Assembly: GCA_012841485.1 (NCBI GenBank)
Contig: DUUU01000607.1
Span: 1 to 16,945 of the forward strand
Length of the DNA: 16,945 bases
DNA from: Armatimonadota bacterium
Lineage (GTDB): Bacteria; Armatimonadota; JAAZEB01
Direction of reading: 5' to 3'
A program made the translations under genes and the position numbers. The notes below the pieces were generated by a model. It made no database searches and was not told the DNA's origin. It saw nothing but the letters and a program-made list of their open reading frames with translations. Shown one piece after another: positions 8,025-14,454 of this stretch. Position 1 is the first letter of the stretch. Every line of letters starts with the position of its first letter.

Positions 8025-8053
8025 CGGGGGATGGGCCGCATGCCCATCCCCCG
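8025..8053 (-). terminator. Strong 12-bp hairpin terminator after the Gfo/Idh/MocA gene
   Basis: CGGGGGATGGGC (8025-8036) and GCCCATCCCCCG (8042-8053) are perfect reverse complements around the loop CGCAT. On the minus strand the hairpin begins 15 nt after the TAG of the oxidoreductase gene (8069-8071). What follows has no T-run (CGATGAGACG), so it is an I-shaped, U-less hairpin. Position and stem strength make termination or 3'-end protection likely. It separates the oxidoreductase from the nitrilase operon. Confidence 0.75.
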
Positions 8054-8068
8054 GACAGGCCGATGCTT

Positions 8069-9130
8069 CTAGTAGATATGGGGGTTCTGGCGCTGGCACT
8101 CTTCGATGACGGCGATCTGCCGGCGCACCTGCTGCGGGGTCACCTCCAGGGGCACTCCCGTCGTCAGGGTGCGGTAGAGCTGCCCGTAGAGGCCGCCCGT
8201 CGCCGTGGTGAAGGCGCCGCCATCCGCTTCGCCCGGCGTCCACTTCTCCTCACGCCAGGGGAGCTGCTCGCCGCAGTAGGCGGGCGTGCCGTCCGGCTTG
8301 GAGAGGGGGGCTTCGATCAGCTTCTGCTCGGGCGCTTCCTCCGGCACGAAGTACTTCCACTCGACGCTCGTCATCGTGGCGCGCAGGCCGCCGCGGCTGC
8401 CGTAGATGTTGTAGAGAAAGCCCGGGAAGGGCGCGCACGACGAGATCTCCAGGTCGATCAGCGGGTGATCGTCACCGGTCAGGATCAGCTTCACGTGGTC
8501 TTCGGCGTCGCCGTAGGTGTTGACGCGATCCATACGGCAGAAGACCTTGGGCATCCCCTCGCCGAACAGATAGAGCGCCTGATCGAGGGGGTGCGGGCCG
8601 GTATTGAGCAGGTTGCCGCCGTTCATCCGCTGCAGCGTCTGCCAGTCCCAGCGTCGCGCGAAACCGTTCCAGGCCATGTTGATCTGCACGATGCGCCCGA
8701 GCACGCCAGAGGCGAGCACCTTCTGGATCTGGACGAAATAGGGCGCGTAGCGCGATTGCTGGAAGACGGCCAGGACCTTGCCAGAGCGCTTGGACGCGGC
8801 GATCATCTTGTTGACATCGGCCACGCAATGGGCAAACGGCTTCTCGCAGAGGACGTTGAAGCCAGCCTTCAGAAACTCCAGAGTCACCGGGACGTGCAGG
8901 TGGCTCGGCGTCGCGTTCACCACCAGATCGATATCTGTGCGCTTCATCAGGTCGCGGTAGTCGGCATAGACGTCGCAGCCATACTCCCTCGCCGAGCGCT
9001 GGCGCCGGTCTTCCAGGAGATCGACGGTTGCCACGATGCGGAAGTGCTCGGTGTCTTTCGAGAGGTAGGCGCCGTGAATATCGCGCCCGCTGCGTCCCTG
9101 GCCGATGATCGCTACGTTGAGCGTTGCCAT
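8069..9130 (-). CDS. Gfo/Idh/MocA family NAD(P)-dependent oxidoreductase
   Basis: 353 aa from the ATG at 9130. The frame stays open to 9427, but only this ATG has a GGAG/AAGGG Shine-Dalgarno and begins the Rossmann strand. Residues 4-20 (NVAIIGQGRSGRDIHG) hold the GxGxxG nucleotide-binding loop. LVVNATPSHLHV (about 69-80) and the family hallmark CEKP (95-98) follow. The C-terminal alpha/beta domain carries GPHPLD (179-183 region), corresponding to the catalytic G-x-H-x-x-D segment with His180 and Asp183. Members oxidise or reduce cyclic sugars, inositols or sugar acids in the cytoplasm. The gene is divergent from the large lyase-like gene (9613) across a 482-nt region and is followed by its own hairpin. 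A role in converting a released sugar is plausible, but the substrate is unknown. Confidence 0.92.
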   Translation of the reverse strand: MATLNVAIIGQGRSGRDIHGAYLSKDTEHFRIVATVDLLEDRRQRSAREYGCDVYADYRDLMKRTDIDLVVNATPSHLHVPVTLEFLKAGFNVLCEKPFAHCVADVNKMIAASKRSGKVLAVFQQSRYAPYFVQIQKVLASGVLGRIVQINMAWNGFARRWDWQTLQRMNGGNLLNTGPHPLDQALYLFGEGMPKVFCRMDRVNTYGDAEDHVKLILTGDDHPLIDLEISSCAPFPGFLYNIYGSRGGLRATMTSVEWKYFVPEEAPEQKLIEAPLSKPDGTPAYCGEQLPWREEKWTPGEADGGAFTTATGGLYGQLYRTLTTGVPLEVTPQQVRRQIAVIEECQRQNPHIY

Positions 9131-9205
9131 GATCCGTTCCCTTCTCCAAGAGAGGATGAGACGATAGGAAAGCCCTCGGGTTCCCAGAGGCGTCTCGGCT
9201 GCGGG

Positions 9206-9240
9206 CCTCCTTATCTCTTCCTCTGCGTTCCTCTTATCTG
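9206..9240 (-). repeat. Short ACGCAGAGG / AGATAAG intergenic repeat
   Basis: On the minus strand the sequence reads CAGATAAGAGG, AACGCAGAGG, AAGAGATAAGGAGG. AGATAAG occurs twice, flanking ACGCAGAGG, and the whole segment is purine-rich, unlike its surroundings. It sits in the leader side of the oxidoreductase gene, about 75-110 nt upstream of its ATG. ACGCAGAGG-type runs recur between genes in several large bacterial genomes, to my recollection. A regulator site or a stabilising purine-rich leader are alternatives. Confidence 0.35.
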
Positions 9241-9285
9241 CCGCCCTTCGCGGCCGCGCTTCACCCGGAAGGGCGTCGCTGCGAC

Positions 9286-9374
9286 GGCATCGTTGGCAAG
9301 CGGATGCCCGCGCGCCGTGAGTGAACCGCGCACAGGGCATCGGCATCCGCTGCCCACACGCCTTGCCGATGGCT
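9286..9374. promoter_or_regulatory. Cluster of GGCATC hexamers and inverted repeats (candidate operator)
   Basis: GGCATC occurs at 9286-9291, 9336-9341 and 9342-9347, and as its complement GATGCC at 9303-9308: four copies in 62 bp. They build overlapping inverted repeats: GGCATC-N11-GATGCC (9286-9308) centred on TTGGCAA; GCGGATGCC (9300-9308) with GGCATCCGC (9342-9350); and CATCGGCA (9338-9345) with TGCCGATG (9364-9371). The position between divergent genes fits a transcription-factor site or alternative RNA structures. No regulator gene is in the window to link to it. Confidence 0.45.
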
Positions 9375-9612
9375 ACTTCGCCGGGAAGGGGGGGCTCTCC
9401 TGTTGCAAGAGGCGTGTCGGGAAGCATTCGCCCCGGTTGAAGCGGGCGCCGCGGGCGCCATCCGATGGCGCAGCCGTTTCGCCAGACAAGGAACCGGGTG
9501 TGCTTCGGAGAATATACCGCTCAAAAGATACCCCCTGGCCGGCAAGAGGAGCTCCTGGCGAAGACGAACCGGCCGACGGAGTGGGGCCAACGCGGTGTCG
9601 GAGGTGTGAGAG

Positions 9613-12600
9613 GTGAACAAGGTGTTCCGGACAAGCCTATGCGCGCTTCTTCTGGGGCTGGCGCTTTTGCCCGGCGCGGCCTATGCCCAGGACCGAGACG
9701 GCGACGGCCTCCCCGACGAGATTGAGGTGAAGCTGGGGACGGATCCAGACCGGAGCGAGGAGCTGCAGCTTCTCATCGACGACAAGGCGCGCGGCGCCGG
9801 CGATGCCAACATCCGCGCGGATGGCAAGGCGCCCGACATTGATAAGGTCTTCTTCGCGCATGCGGGTGGAGACCGCTATGTCTGGAAGATCACCTTCCAC
9901 GACGACTACCCCGCGACGGGCACCATCCTGCACCTCTACACGGATCTCGACGATGACCGCTCGACAGGCCGCCAGGACACGGAGTGGGCGCGCGGCGTGG
10001 ACGTGATGTATAGCTTTGTGGATGCCCAAAGCGACCCGCGCATCTTGAACCCCGCCGCGCGTGTCTCGCCGGCGATCCCCGTGCGCGCGATTGTTCAGGG
10101 CAACGCCGTCTACATCTGCGATGACGTCAAGATGCGCGTCGTGGAGGGAAAAACCCAGTTCCGGATGCACATCCTGAGCCATCTGCGCAACCCGGCGACC
10201 GATAGCGATACGACGGAGTGGATCATGGTGAAGGTACCGCTCAACCCAGACCGTACTCCACCCGAGCTGCCCTATCCCCGTCCAGAGGGGTTTGATTCGA
10301 TCACCCTTCCGGACTTCGCCCAGCTGGCCTACAGCCTCTGGCAGGACCGGCGCACGGTGCGCCTTCGCCCGCGCGATGCGGAGGTGACCGGCTACACTCT
10401 GCTGATGAGCGACGACTTCGATGGCCAGGGCGATCCGGGCGAGGCGGTGACCTGGAAATGCCCGCGGGATGGCAGCTACTTCATCGGGCTCATCCTGCGC
10501 GACGCTACGGCCACCGTCGAAGGCCTCGACGTGTGGGTGGGCGAGCGCAAGGTGGGCACTCTTGTCGGAAGTTCGCGCGCGGGCCGGGAGGTGCTCCACT
10601 ACACCGAGCGCCCCGTGCGCCTCTCCAAGGGGCAGACAATCCGGGTTGCGACGGCAAAGCATAGCGGGCCGGTGCGTTTCCATAGCGTCTGCCTGCTGGG
10701 CGAGAAGCCGAAGGTACCGTCGCTTGCCATCAGCAATCTGACGGCCTGGCACCTTCCGGATGAGCCAGGAGAGCGCCCCGGGCGCGTGATGATCGCCTTC
10801 ACGACGAACCGGCCGGCGACGGCCAGCGCGCGCTACACCTCCACCGGGTCCGGGGCACCTCGCCAGGAGGGAACCCTCGATGAGGGGCGAGGCGCCGTCA
10901 ACAACCACTACCTCATGCTTCCGCCCGAACTCCGCGCTCCGGGGTATCGGCTGGAGATCCGGTGCGAGGAGCCGCGCCAGGAGGAATACGAGGCTCAGAG
11001 CGCCACGGCGACATACACCCTCTGGCGGGATCCCGAGCGGCACCGCGCGGAGCACGGGATTCGCACCCCCGCGCGAGAGACGCCCATGCGGATTCCGCTG
11101 AGCGTTCAGGAACCCACGGACCGGGCGCGCGCCGTCTGGCCCGTGACTTCTGGCGTGCCGCTGCCGGAGGGGCTCCTGCGTGACACGCACCACTGCCGCC
11201 TCCTCGATGCCGGCGGCCAGAGCGTTCCCGCGCAGTTCCAGGCACTCGCCTGGTGGCCTGCCAGCGGCACGGTGAAGTGGCTGCAGTTGAGCTTCCTGGC
11301 AAGCACCACCCCAGGCAAGAGCGCATCCTACACCCTGGAGTGCGGGCTGCCCGGCAGCCCCGCCCCGAGCCCGATCCGCGTGACTGCCTCGCGGCCCCCG
11401 GCGGGCGAGGACGTGGTCGGGCAAGTGGCGCTTCCCGTTACCGTGAACACCGGGCCGCTGGAGCTGACCCTTGGTGCGGGCGGGTTCGCCCCGTTCGCGC
11501 AGGTGACCCTGAATGGGAAGCGCGTGGGAAGCGCACCGGCGGGCGAGGGCGGCTTTGAGATCATCGACGAGAAAGGCACGGTCTACTCCTCGGCGCTCGC
11601 GCCACCGGACCAGGTGCTGATAGAGGAGCAGGGCCCCGTGCGCGCGGTCCTCTTCGTGCGCGGAAAGCTGGTCAATCGCGACGGCGAGGGCTTCATGCGC
11701 TACCTCTGCCGGATGCACTTCCACGCGGGCCGGCCCGCCGTGCAGGCGCACTTTACCCTGGAGAACGACGTGACCACGCCGGAGATGACCCGGTTCCGGG
11801 GGCTTCGTGCGCGCGTGCCTGCCCAACTGGCCGGCTCCCGTGTGGTCTGTGGTGCCGAGGAGGGCCCCATACCCCTCCGGCTTGGGGGCCGCCTGCTGCA
11901 GGACCGCGACGATCATTTCACTGCGGATGGTCGCGAGGGCCGGCGGGCTGGCGGGTGGATCCTTGCATCGAGCGCGGAGGGCGTGCTCGCCGTCGCGGTG
12001 CGCGACTTCTGGCAGCTCTACCCGAAGGCGATTGGCGCGGACGAGCGAGGGATCGTGGTGGATCTCCTCCCGGAGCTGCCGCGCGACGTGTATGCCGGCG
12101 CCAGTGAGGACGATATCAACAAGCTCTACTTCTGGTGCGACGAAGGGCGCTACAAGATCCGCACGGGCGTGCGCGTGACGACCGAGCTGGCCGTAGACTT
12201 CGCGCCCGAGGTTCAAGACGGCCGGTATCTCTCTGGCGCGCATTGGCAGCACCCGCTTTTCGCGGCCTGCACGCCCCAATGGTATTGCGCCAGTGGCGCG
12301 TTCGGTCCGATGGTGCCGCGCGCCAAGGGGAAGTTTGAGGTCTACGAGCGCAAGCTAGACGAGGCGTTCGCGAAGTTCCTCGCGCGCTGCGAGACGGTGC
12401 GCGAGTATGGCTTCCTCAACTACGGCGACTGGTTTGGCGAGCGCCGCTGGAACTGGGGCAACGTGGAGTACGACACGCAGTGGGCGCTGGCGGCCAACTT
12501 TGCCCGCATCGGTAACCTGGAGATGCTCTGGCGCGCGGAGCAGGCCGAAAGGCACAGTGCAGATGTCGATACGATTCATGCCGCCGCTAATCCGGGTCTG

Positions 12601-13434
12601 GTGGGCCAGGTGTATACCCACTGCATCGGGCACACGGGCGGCTACTTCCCCGATACGTGGAAGGGGATGCGCGGCTTCAACCGCGGGCCTCGCGACAGCG
12701 GCCACACCTGGGCGCAGGGCCACTTCATTCTCTACGCGCTGACGGGAGAGAGGCGCTTCCTGGAGACAGGGCGGAAGATCGCGGACCGCTTCGCCTTGAG
12801 CACCACGGACTTCCGCTACTATGCCGAGCGCAACGCCGGCTGGCCATTGATTGGGCTGACCGGGGCCTACAACGTTGAGGGAAACCCCGCCTACCTGAAC
12901 GCGGCGCGCCTCATCGCTGACTCCGTTCTGTGGACGCAGCATCCCGAGCGCGGCGGTTGGGGTCACTTCCTCGATCCGAATGAATGCAAGCATCAGCCGC
13001 GCTGCTGGGGATGCAAGCCGTTCATGACCGGCGTGCTGTTGCACGGGCTGAAGATGTACGACCGCGCGCAGCCGCGCGAGGAGATCAAGAACGTCATCCG
13101 CCGCAACGCGGATTTCCTGTGGCGCGAGACGTACGTTCCTGCCCACGCGGGCTTCGCCTATTCCGAGTGCAAGACGTTCATCACGCGAGGGCAAAACTGG
13201 ACCATCAGCCTCGTCGGGGATGGCCTCGCCTACGGCTGCCTGCTCGACCCAGGGCGCAAGAACCGCGCGCTCCTGGAGCAGGCGACCGCGGCCTTCATGC
13301 ACCGGTCGAGCATTAGCGACTTCGGCAAGGGGTTCACCCAGGGCACCTGTTTCCTGCCGGCGATGCTCCATGACCTCGATGCCCTTGGGCTGACGGAGAT
13401 TCCGCCGCCCGCGGAGGAGGGGGCGAAACCGTGA
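9613..13434 (+). CDS. Large secreted multidomain protein with PcRGLX/YetA-like exo-rhamnogalacturonan lyase region (PL26-like)
   Basis: 1273 aa. The start is GTG at 9613, chosen because GGAGGT (9600-9605) lies 7 nt upstream and a signal peptide follows directly (MNKVFRTSLCALLLGLALLP, ending AYAQ). Residues 27-46 (DRDGDGLPDEIEVKLGTDP) form a thrombospondin-3-like calcium-binding motif. About 70-210 looks like a CBM9/DOMON-type sandwich, about 225-365 another sandwich, and about 370-470 an Fn3-like domain. From about residue 495 the PcRGLX architecture appears: an N-terminal RIFT-barrel segment (WPVTSGVPLPEGLL, VKWLQLSFLA), a central beta-sandwich (about 600-880) and an alpha/alpha-toroid (about 900-1260) with YGDWFGERRWNWGN, EYDTQWAL and HSADVDTIHAA. 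Relatives cleave the rhamnogalacturonan-I backbone of pectin from its ends, outside the cell. The extra N-terminal modules make it longer than the catalytic core alone needs. Catalytic residues were not assigned. Confidence 0.88.
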   Translation: MNKVFRTSLCALLLGLALLPGAAYAQDRDGDGLPDEIEVKLGTDPDRSEELQLLIDDKARGAGDANIRADGKAPDIDKVFFAHAGGDRYVWKITFHDDYPATGTILHLYTDLDDDRSTGRQDTEWARGVDVMYSFVDAQSDPRILNPAARVSPAIPVRAIVQGNAVYICDDVKMRVVEGKTQFRMHILSHLRNPATDSDTTEWIMVKVPLNPDRTPPELPYPRPEGFDSITLPDFAQLAYSLWQDRRTVRLRPRDAEVTGYTLLMSDDFDGQGDPGEAVTWKCPRDGSYFIGLILRDATATVEGLDVWVGERKVGTLVGSSRAGREVLHYTERPVRLSKGQTIRVATAKHSGPVRFHSVCLLGEKPKVPSLAISNLTAWHLPDEPGERPGRVMIAFTTNRPATASARYTSTGSGAPRQEGTLDEGRGAVNNHYLMLPPELRAPGYRLEIRCEEPRQEEYEAQSATATYTLWRDPERHRAEHGIRTPARETPMRIPLSVQEPTDRARAVWPVTSGVPLPEGLLRDTHHCRLLDAGGQSVPAQFQALAWWPASGTVKWLQLSFLASTTPGKSASYTLECGLPGSPAPSPIRVTASRPPAGEDVVGQVALPVTVNTGPLELTLGAGGFAPFAQVTLNGKRVGSAPAGEGGFEIIDEKGTVYSSALAPPDQVLIEEQGPVRAVLFVRGKLVNRDGEGFMRYLCRMHFHAGRPAVQAHFTLENDVTTPEMTRFRGLRARVPAQLAGSRVVCGAEEGPIPLRLGGRLLQDRDDHFTADGREGRRAGGWILASSAEGVLAVAVRDFWQLYPKAIGADERGIVVDLLPELPRDVYAGASEDDINKLYFWCDEGRYKIRTGVRVTTELAVDFAPEVQDGRYLSGAHWQHPLFAACTPQWYCASGAFGPMVPRAKGKFEVYERKLDEAFAKFLARCETVREYGFLNYGDWFGERRWNWGNVEYDTQWALAANFARIGNLEMLWRAEQAERHSADVDTIHAAANPGLVGQVYTHCIGHTGGYFPDTWKGMRGFNRGPRDSGHTWAQGHFILYALTGERRFLETGRKIADRFALSTTDFRYYAERNAGWPLIGLTGAYNVEGNPAYLNAARLIADSVLWTQHPERGGWGHFLDPNECKHQPRCWGCKPFMTGVLLHGLKMYDRAQPREEIKNVIRRNADFLWRETYVPAHAGFAYSECKTFITRGQNWTISLVGDGLAYGCLLDPGRKNRALLEQATAAFMHRSSISDFGKGFTQGTCFLPAMLHDLDALGLTEIPPPAEEGAKP

Positions 13435-13448
13435 GCGCGTGCCGATAG

Positions 13449-13483
13449 GCGCGGACCTGAACGCCCGCGCTGCTTCCCAGCAG
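13449..13483 (+). terminator. Weak double-hairpin candidate after the PL26-like gene
   Basis: Fourteen nucleotides after the TGA (13432-13434) are GCGCGG (13449-13454)/CCGCGC (13465-13470) with a 10-nt loop, then CTGCT (13470-13474)/AGCAG (13479-13483) with loop TCCC. The two stems share base 13470 and no T-tract follows. The location between convergent genes fits a terminator, but the stems are short and could be chance. A longer palindrome at 13555-13575 is an alternative. Confidence 0.3.
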
Positions 13484-13550
13484 AGTCCCTACGGTCCTAT
13501 CCAGAGGAGCCTTTAGGGCTGTGCCCACACGCAGCGCACTGCCGGGCGCA

Positions 13551-14111
13551 CTACGGAGTGCGTGTCACGCGCTCCATGGCGTACTCCGGCTCCGGGGGGA
13601 AGAGGCCATCGGCCTTCGGCCCGCGCATCTGCTCGCGCACGATCTTGAAGCCCATGCTCTGGTAGAGCGCCACGGCGCGGGGGTTTGCCTTCTGCACCGT
13701 GAGGCACATCACTGGGGGGCCGACCTCGGCGGCGATCTCCAGCAGCCGCGTCATGAGCGCGCGCCCGGCGCCAGCGCCCTGGACCGAGCGCCCAACGCAG
13801 ATGCCGAAGGTGCTCCGCTCGGCGTTCGGCGCCTTCCAGCGGTACCAGGCGTAGCCCGCGATGCATCCCGGCTCCGTCTCCAAGACGAGCACTACCTCCA
13901 GCGGGCTGAATGCCCTCTCTGCGTTTGCCAGGGCGTGCGCGCGGTCGAGCGGATGCGGGCAGTAGAAGCGGATATCCTCCAGGGGCACGCTCGCATAGAA
14001 CGCGGCGAGCGCCTCTGCGTCTTCCGGCAGCAATGGTCGGACGGTAGCCTCGGAGCCGTTCTTCAGAGCGGTGCGTCGGGGCGGGAACCGCTCCATCGTC
14101 TCTTCCTGCAT
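13551..14111 (-). CDS. GNAT-family N-acetyltransferase
   Basis: 186 aa, cytoplasmic. Motif A is clear: TFGICVGRSVQGAGAGRALM (101-120), whose Q-G-A-G-A-G loop binds the acetyl-CoA pyrophosphate. Motif B is NPRAVALYQSMGF (143-155), with the usual Tyr150 and G-F end. The N-terminal ATVRPLLPEDAEAL is a standard GNAT opening. The ATG at 14111 has AGGAGG 4 nt upstream; Met6 with GGAAGAG is a weaker alternative. The acceptor is unknown: small amines, antibiotics or protein N-termini are all possible. It is monocistronic, convergent with the PL26-like gene and divergent from the prepilin. Nothing ties it to the glycan genes beyond location. Confidence 0.92.
   Translation of the reverse strand: MQEETMERFPPRRTALKNGSEATVRPLLPEDAEALAAFYASVPLEDIRFYCPHPLDRAHALANAERAFSPLEVVLVLETEPGCIAGYAWYRWKAPNAERSTFGICVGRSVQGAGAGRALMTRLLEIAAEVGPPVMCLTVQKANPRAVALYQSMGFKIVREQMRGPKADGLFPPEPEYAMERVTRTP
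13555..13575. repeat. 21-bp palindrome at the GNAT stop codon
   Basis: Arms GGAGTGCGTG (13555-13564) and CACGCGCTCC (13566-13575) surround a single T. Ten pairs form on the RNA, one of them a G-U wobble. It spans the last codons of the GNAT gene (stop at 13551-13553) and faces the end of the PL26-like transcript 121 nt away. It could terminate the convergent plus transcript or stabilise a 3' end. As part of coding sequence it may also be incidental. Confidence 0.35.
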
Positions 14112-14127
14112 GATTCCTCCTGCTTGC

Positions 14128-14219
14128 CCACCGGCGCGGTGGCATTCCGGCGCCTCGGTCGGTCTGGGCGTCCTCTTCTTCGGTAGGCACGCGCGCTTTC
14201 CTGCAAGATTGAGCGCGCG
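14128..14219 (-). promoter_or_regulatory. Two hairpins in the GNAT 5' leader
   Basis: CCACCG (14128-14133)/CGGTGG (14137-14142) has a 3-nt loop and lies just upstream of the GNAT Shine-Dalgarno. CGCGCGCT (14190-14197)/AGCGCGCG (14212-14219) is a perfect 8-bp repeat with a 14-nt loop, about 80-110 nt upstream of the start. The surrounding 14112-14310 stretch contains no gene. No minus-strand promoter could be assigned convincingly, so these may lie in a leader RNA or be protein sites. Confidence 0.35.
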
Positions 14220-14310
14220 GCCGCCCCTTGTGAACTATGGTGATGCTCCAGATGGTTGATTGCTGCCTGCTCTCCACGGGGCAATCGGGCACCGGGGAAG
14301 GGTAGATGCG

Positions 14311-14339
14311 TTGACGCTCCTAGTGGGCGCTGCTATAAT
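14311..14339 (+). promoter_or_regulatory. Near-consensus sigma-70 promoter of the prepilin gene
   Basis: TTGACG at 14311-14316 and TATAAT at 14334-14339 are separated by exactly 17 nt. The match is 5 of 6 at -35 and 6 of 6 at -10. A start site about 7 nt after the -10 box (near 14346) gives a 5' leader of about 109 nt. It is the only promoter in the window that can be recognised this clearly, and it implies strong housekeeping-sigma transcription of the prepilin gene. Confidence 0.88.
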
Positions 14340-14345
14340 AGGAAC

Positions 14346-14454
14346 GAGCGGAACGCGCTGGACCCCGGTCTCACAGGGCACGGGCATCGCGAAGACCGGC
14401 TTGCTCCTATCGGCAGTGGCTTCCTTTGGGCGCCCGTCCGGAAAGGAATGACTG
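14346..14454 (+). promoter_or_regulatory. Structured prepilin 5' leader with a sequestered ribosome binding site
   Basis: Hairpin 1 is CCGGTCT (14365-14371)/AGACCGG (14393-14399) with a 21-nt loop. Hairpin 2 is TTCCTTT (14421-14427)/AAAGGAA (14442-14448) with a 14-nt loop. Its 3' arm contains the Shine-Dalgarno AAAGGA, so folding would hide the ribosome site. Loop 1 contains ACGGGC (14380-14385) and loop 2 contains GCCCGT (14432-14437), perfect complements that could form a 6-bp kissing contact. No known riboswitch class was recognised. The stems are seen in sequence; a regulatory role is inference. Confidence 0.5.

Larger units (their letters stand above)
9131..9612. promoter_or_regulatory. 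482-nt divergent control region between oxidoreductase and PL26-like genes
   Basis: No gene is supported here. From left to right it holds: the Shine-Dalgarno of the oxidoreductase gene; an AGATAAG/ACGCAGAGG repeat (9206-9240); a cluster of GGCATC hexamers and inverted repeats (9286-9374); a hairpin GCGCCAT-CCG-ATGGCGC (9455-9471); and a rare AT-rich patch with TATACC at 9513-9518, the best -10-like candidate for the plus gene, although no -35 stands at the right distance. The plus gene's Shine-Dalgarno GGAGGT is at 9600-9605. Long open frames crossing it on either strand look like GC-rich shadows. Confidence 0.6.

Noticed and set aside
9131..9427. N-terminal extension of the oxidoreductase by 99 residues
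   Set aside because: The Rossmann strand begins right after the ATG at 9130, which has a Shine-Dalgarno. The extension is low-complexity and crosses repeat-like intergenic DNA.
9511..9535. Promoter at the AT-rich patch TATACC/GATACC before the lyase gene
   Set aside because: No -35-like hexamer at 16-18 nt, so it is mentioned only as a weak candidate inside the intergenic entry, not as a promoter.
7967..9616. 549-codon plus-strand frame ending in a GTGA overlap with the lyase start
   Set aside because: The overlap looks like translational coupling, but most of the frame is antisense to the Gfo/Idh/MocA gene and the rest is Arg/Pro-rich intergenic sequence.
9637..12279. 880-codon minus-strand open frame inside the lyase-like gene
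   Set aside because: It is the reverse-complement shadow of the 1273-aa protein. It has no domain-like features, and the sense frame has signal peptide, Shine-Dalgarno and recognisable domains.
14371..14448. GEMM-I (c-di-GMP/cGAMP) riboswitch in the prepilin leader
   Set aside because: CACAGGGCA at 14372-14380 resembles the 5' core, but the expected GACGCAAAGCC and the second receptor helix are absent, so it cannot be called that class.
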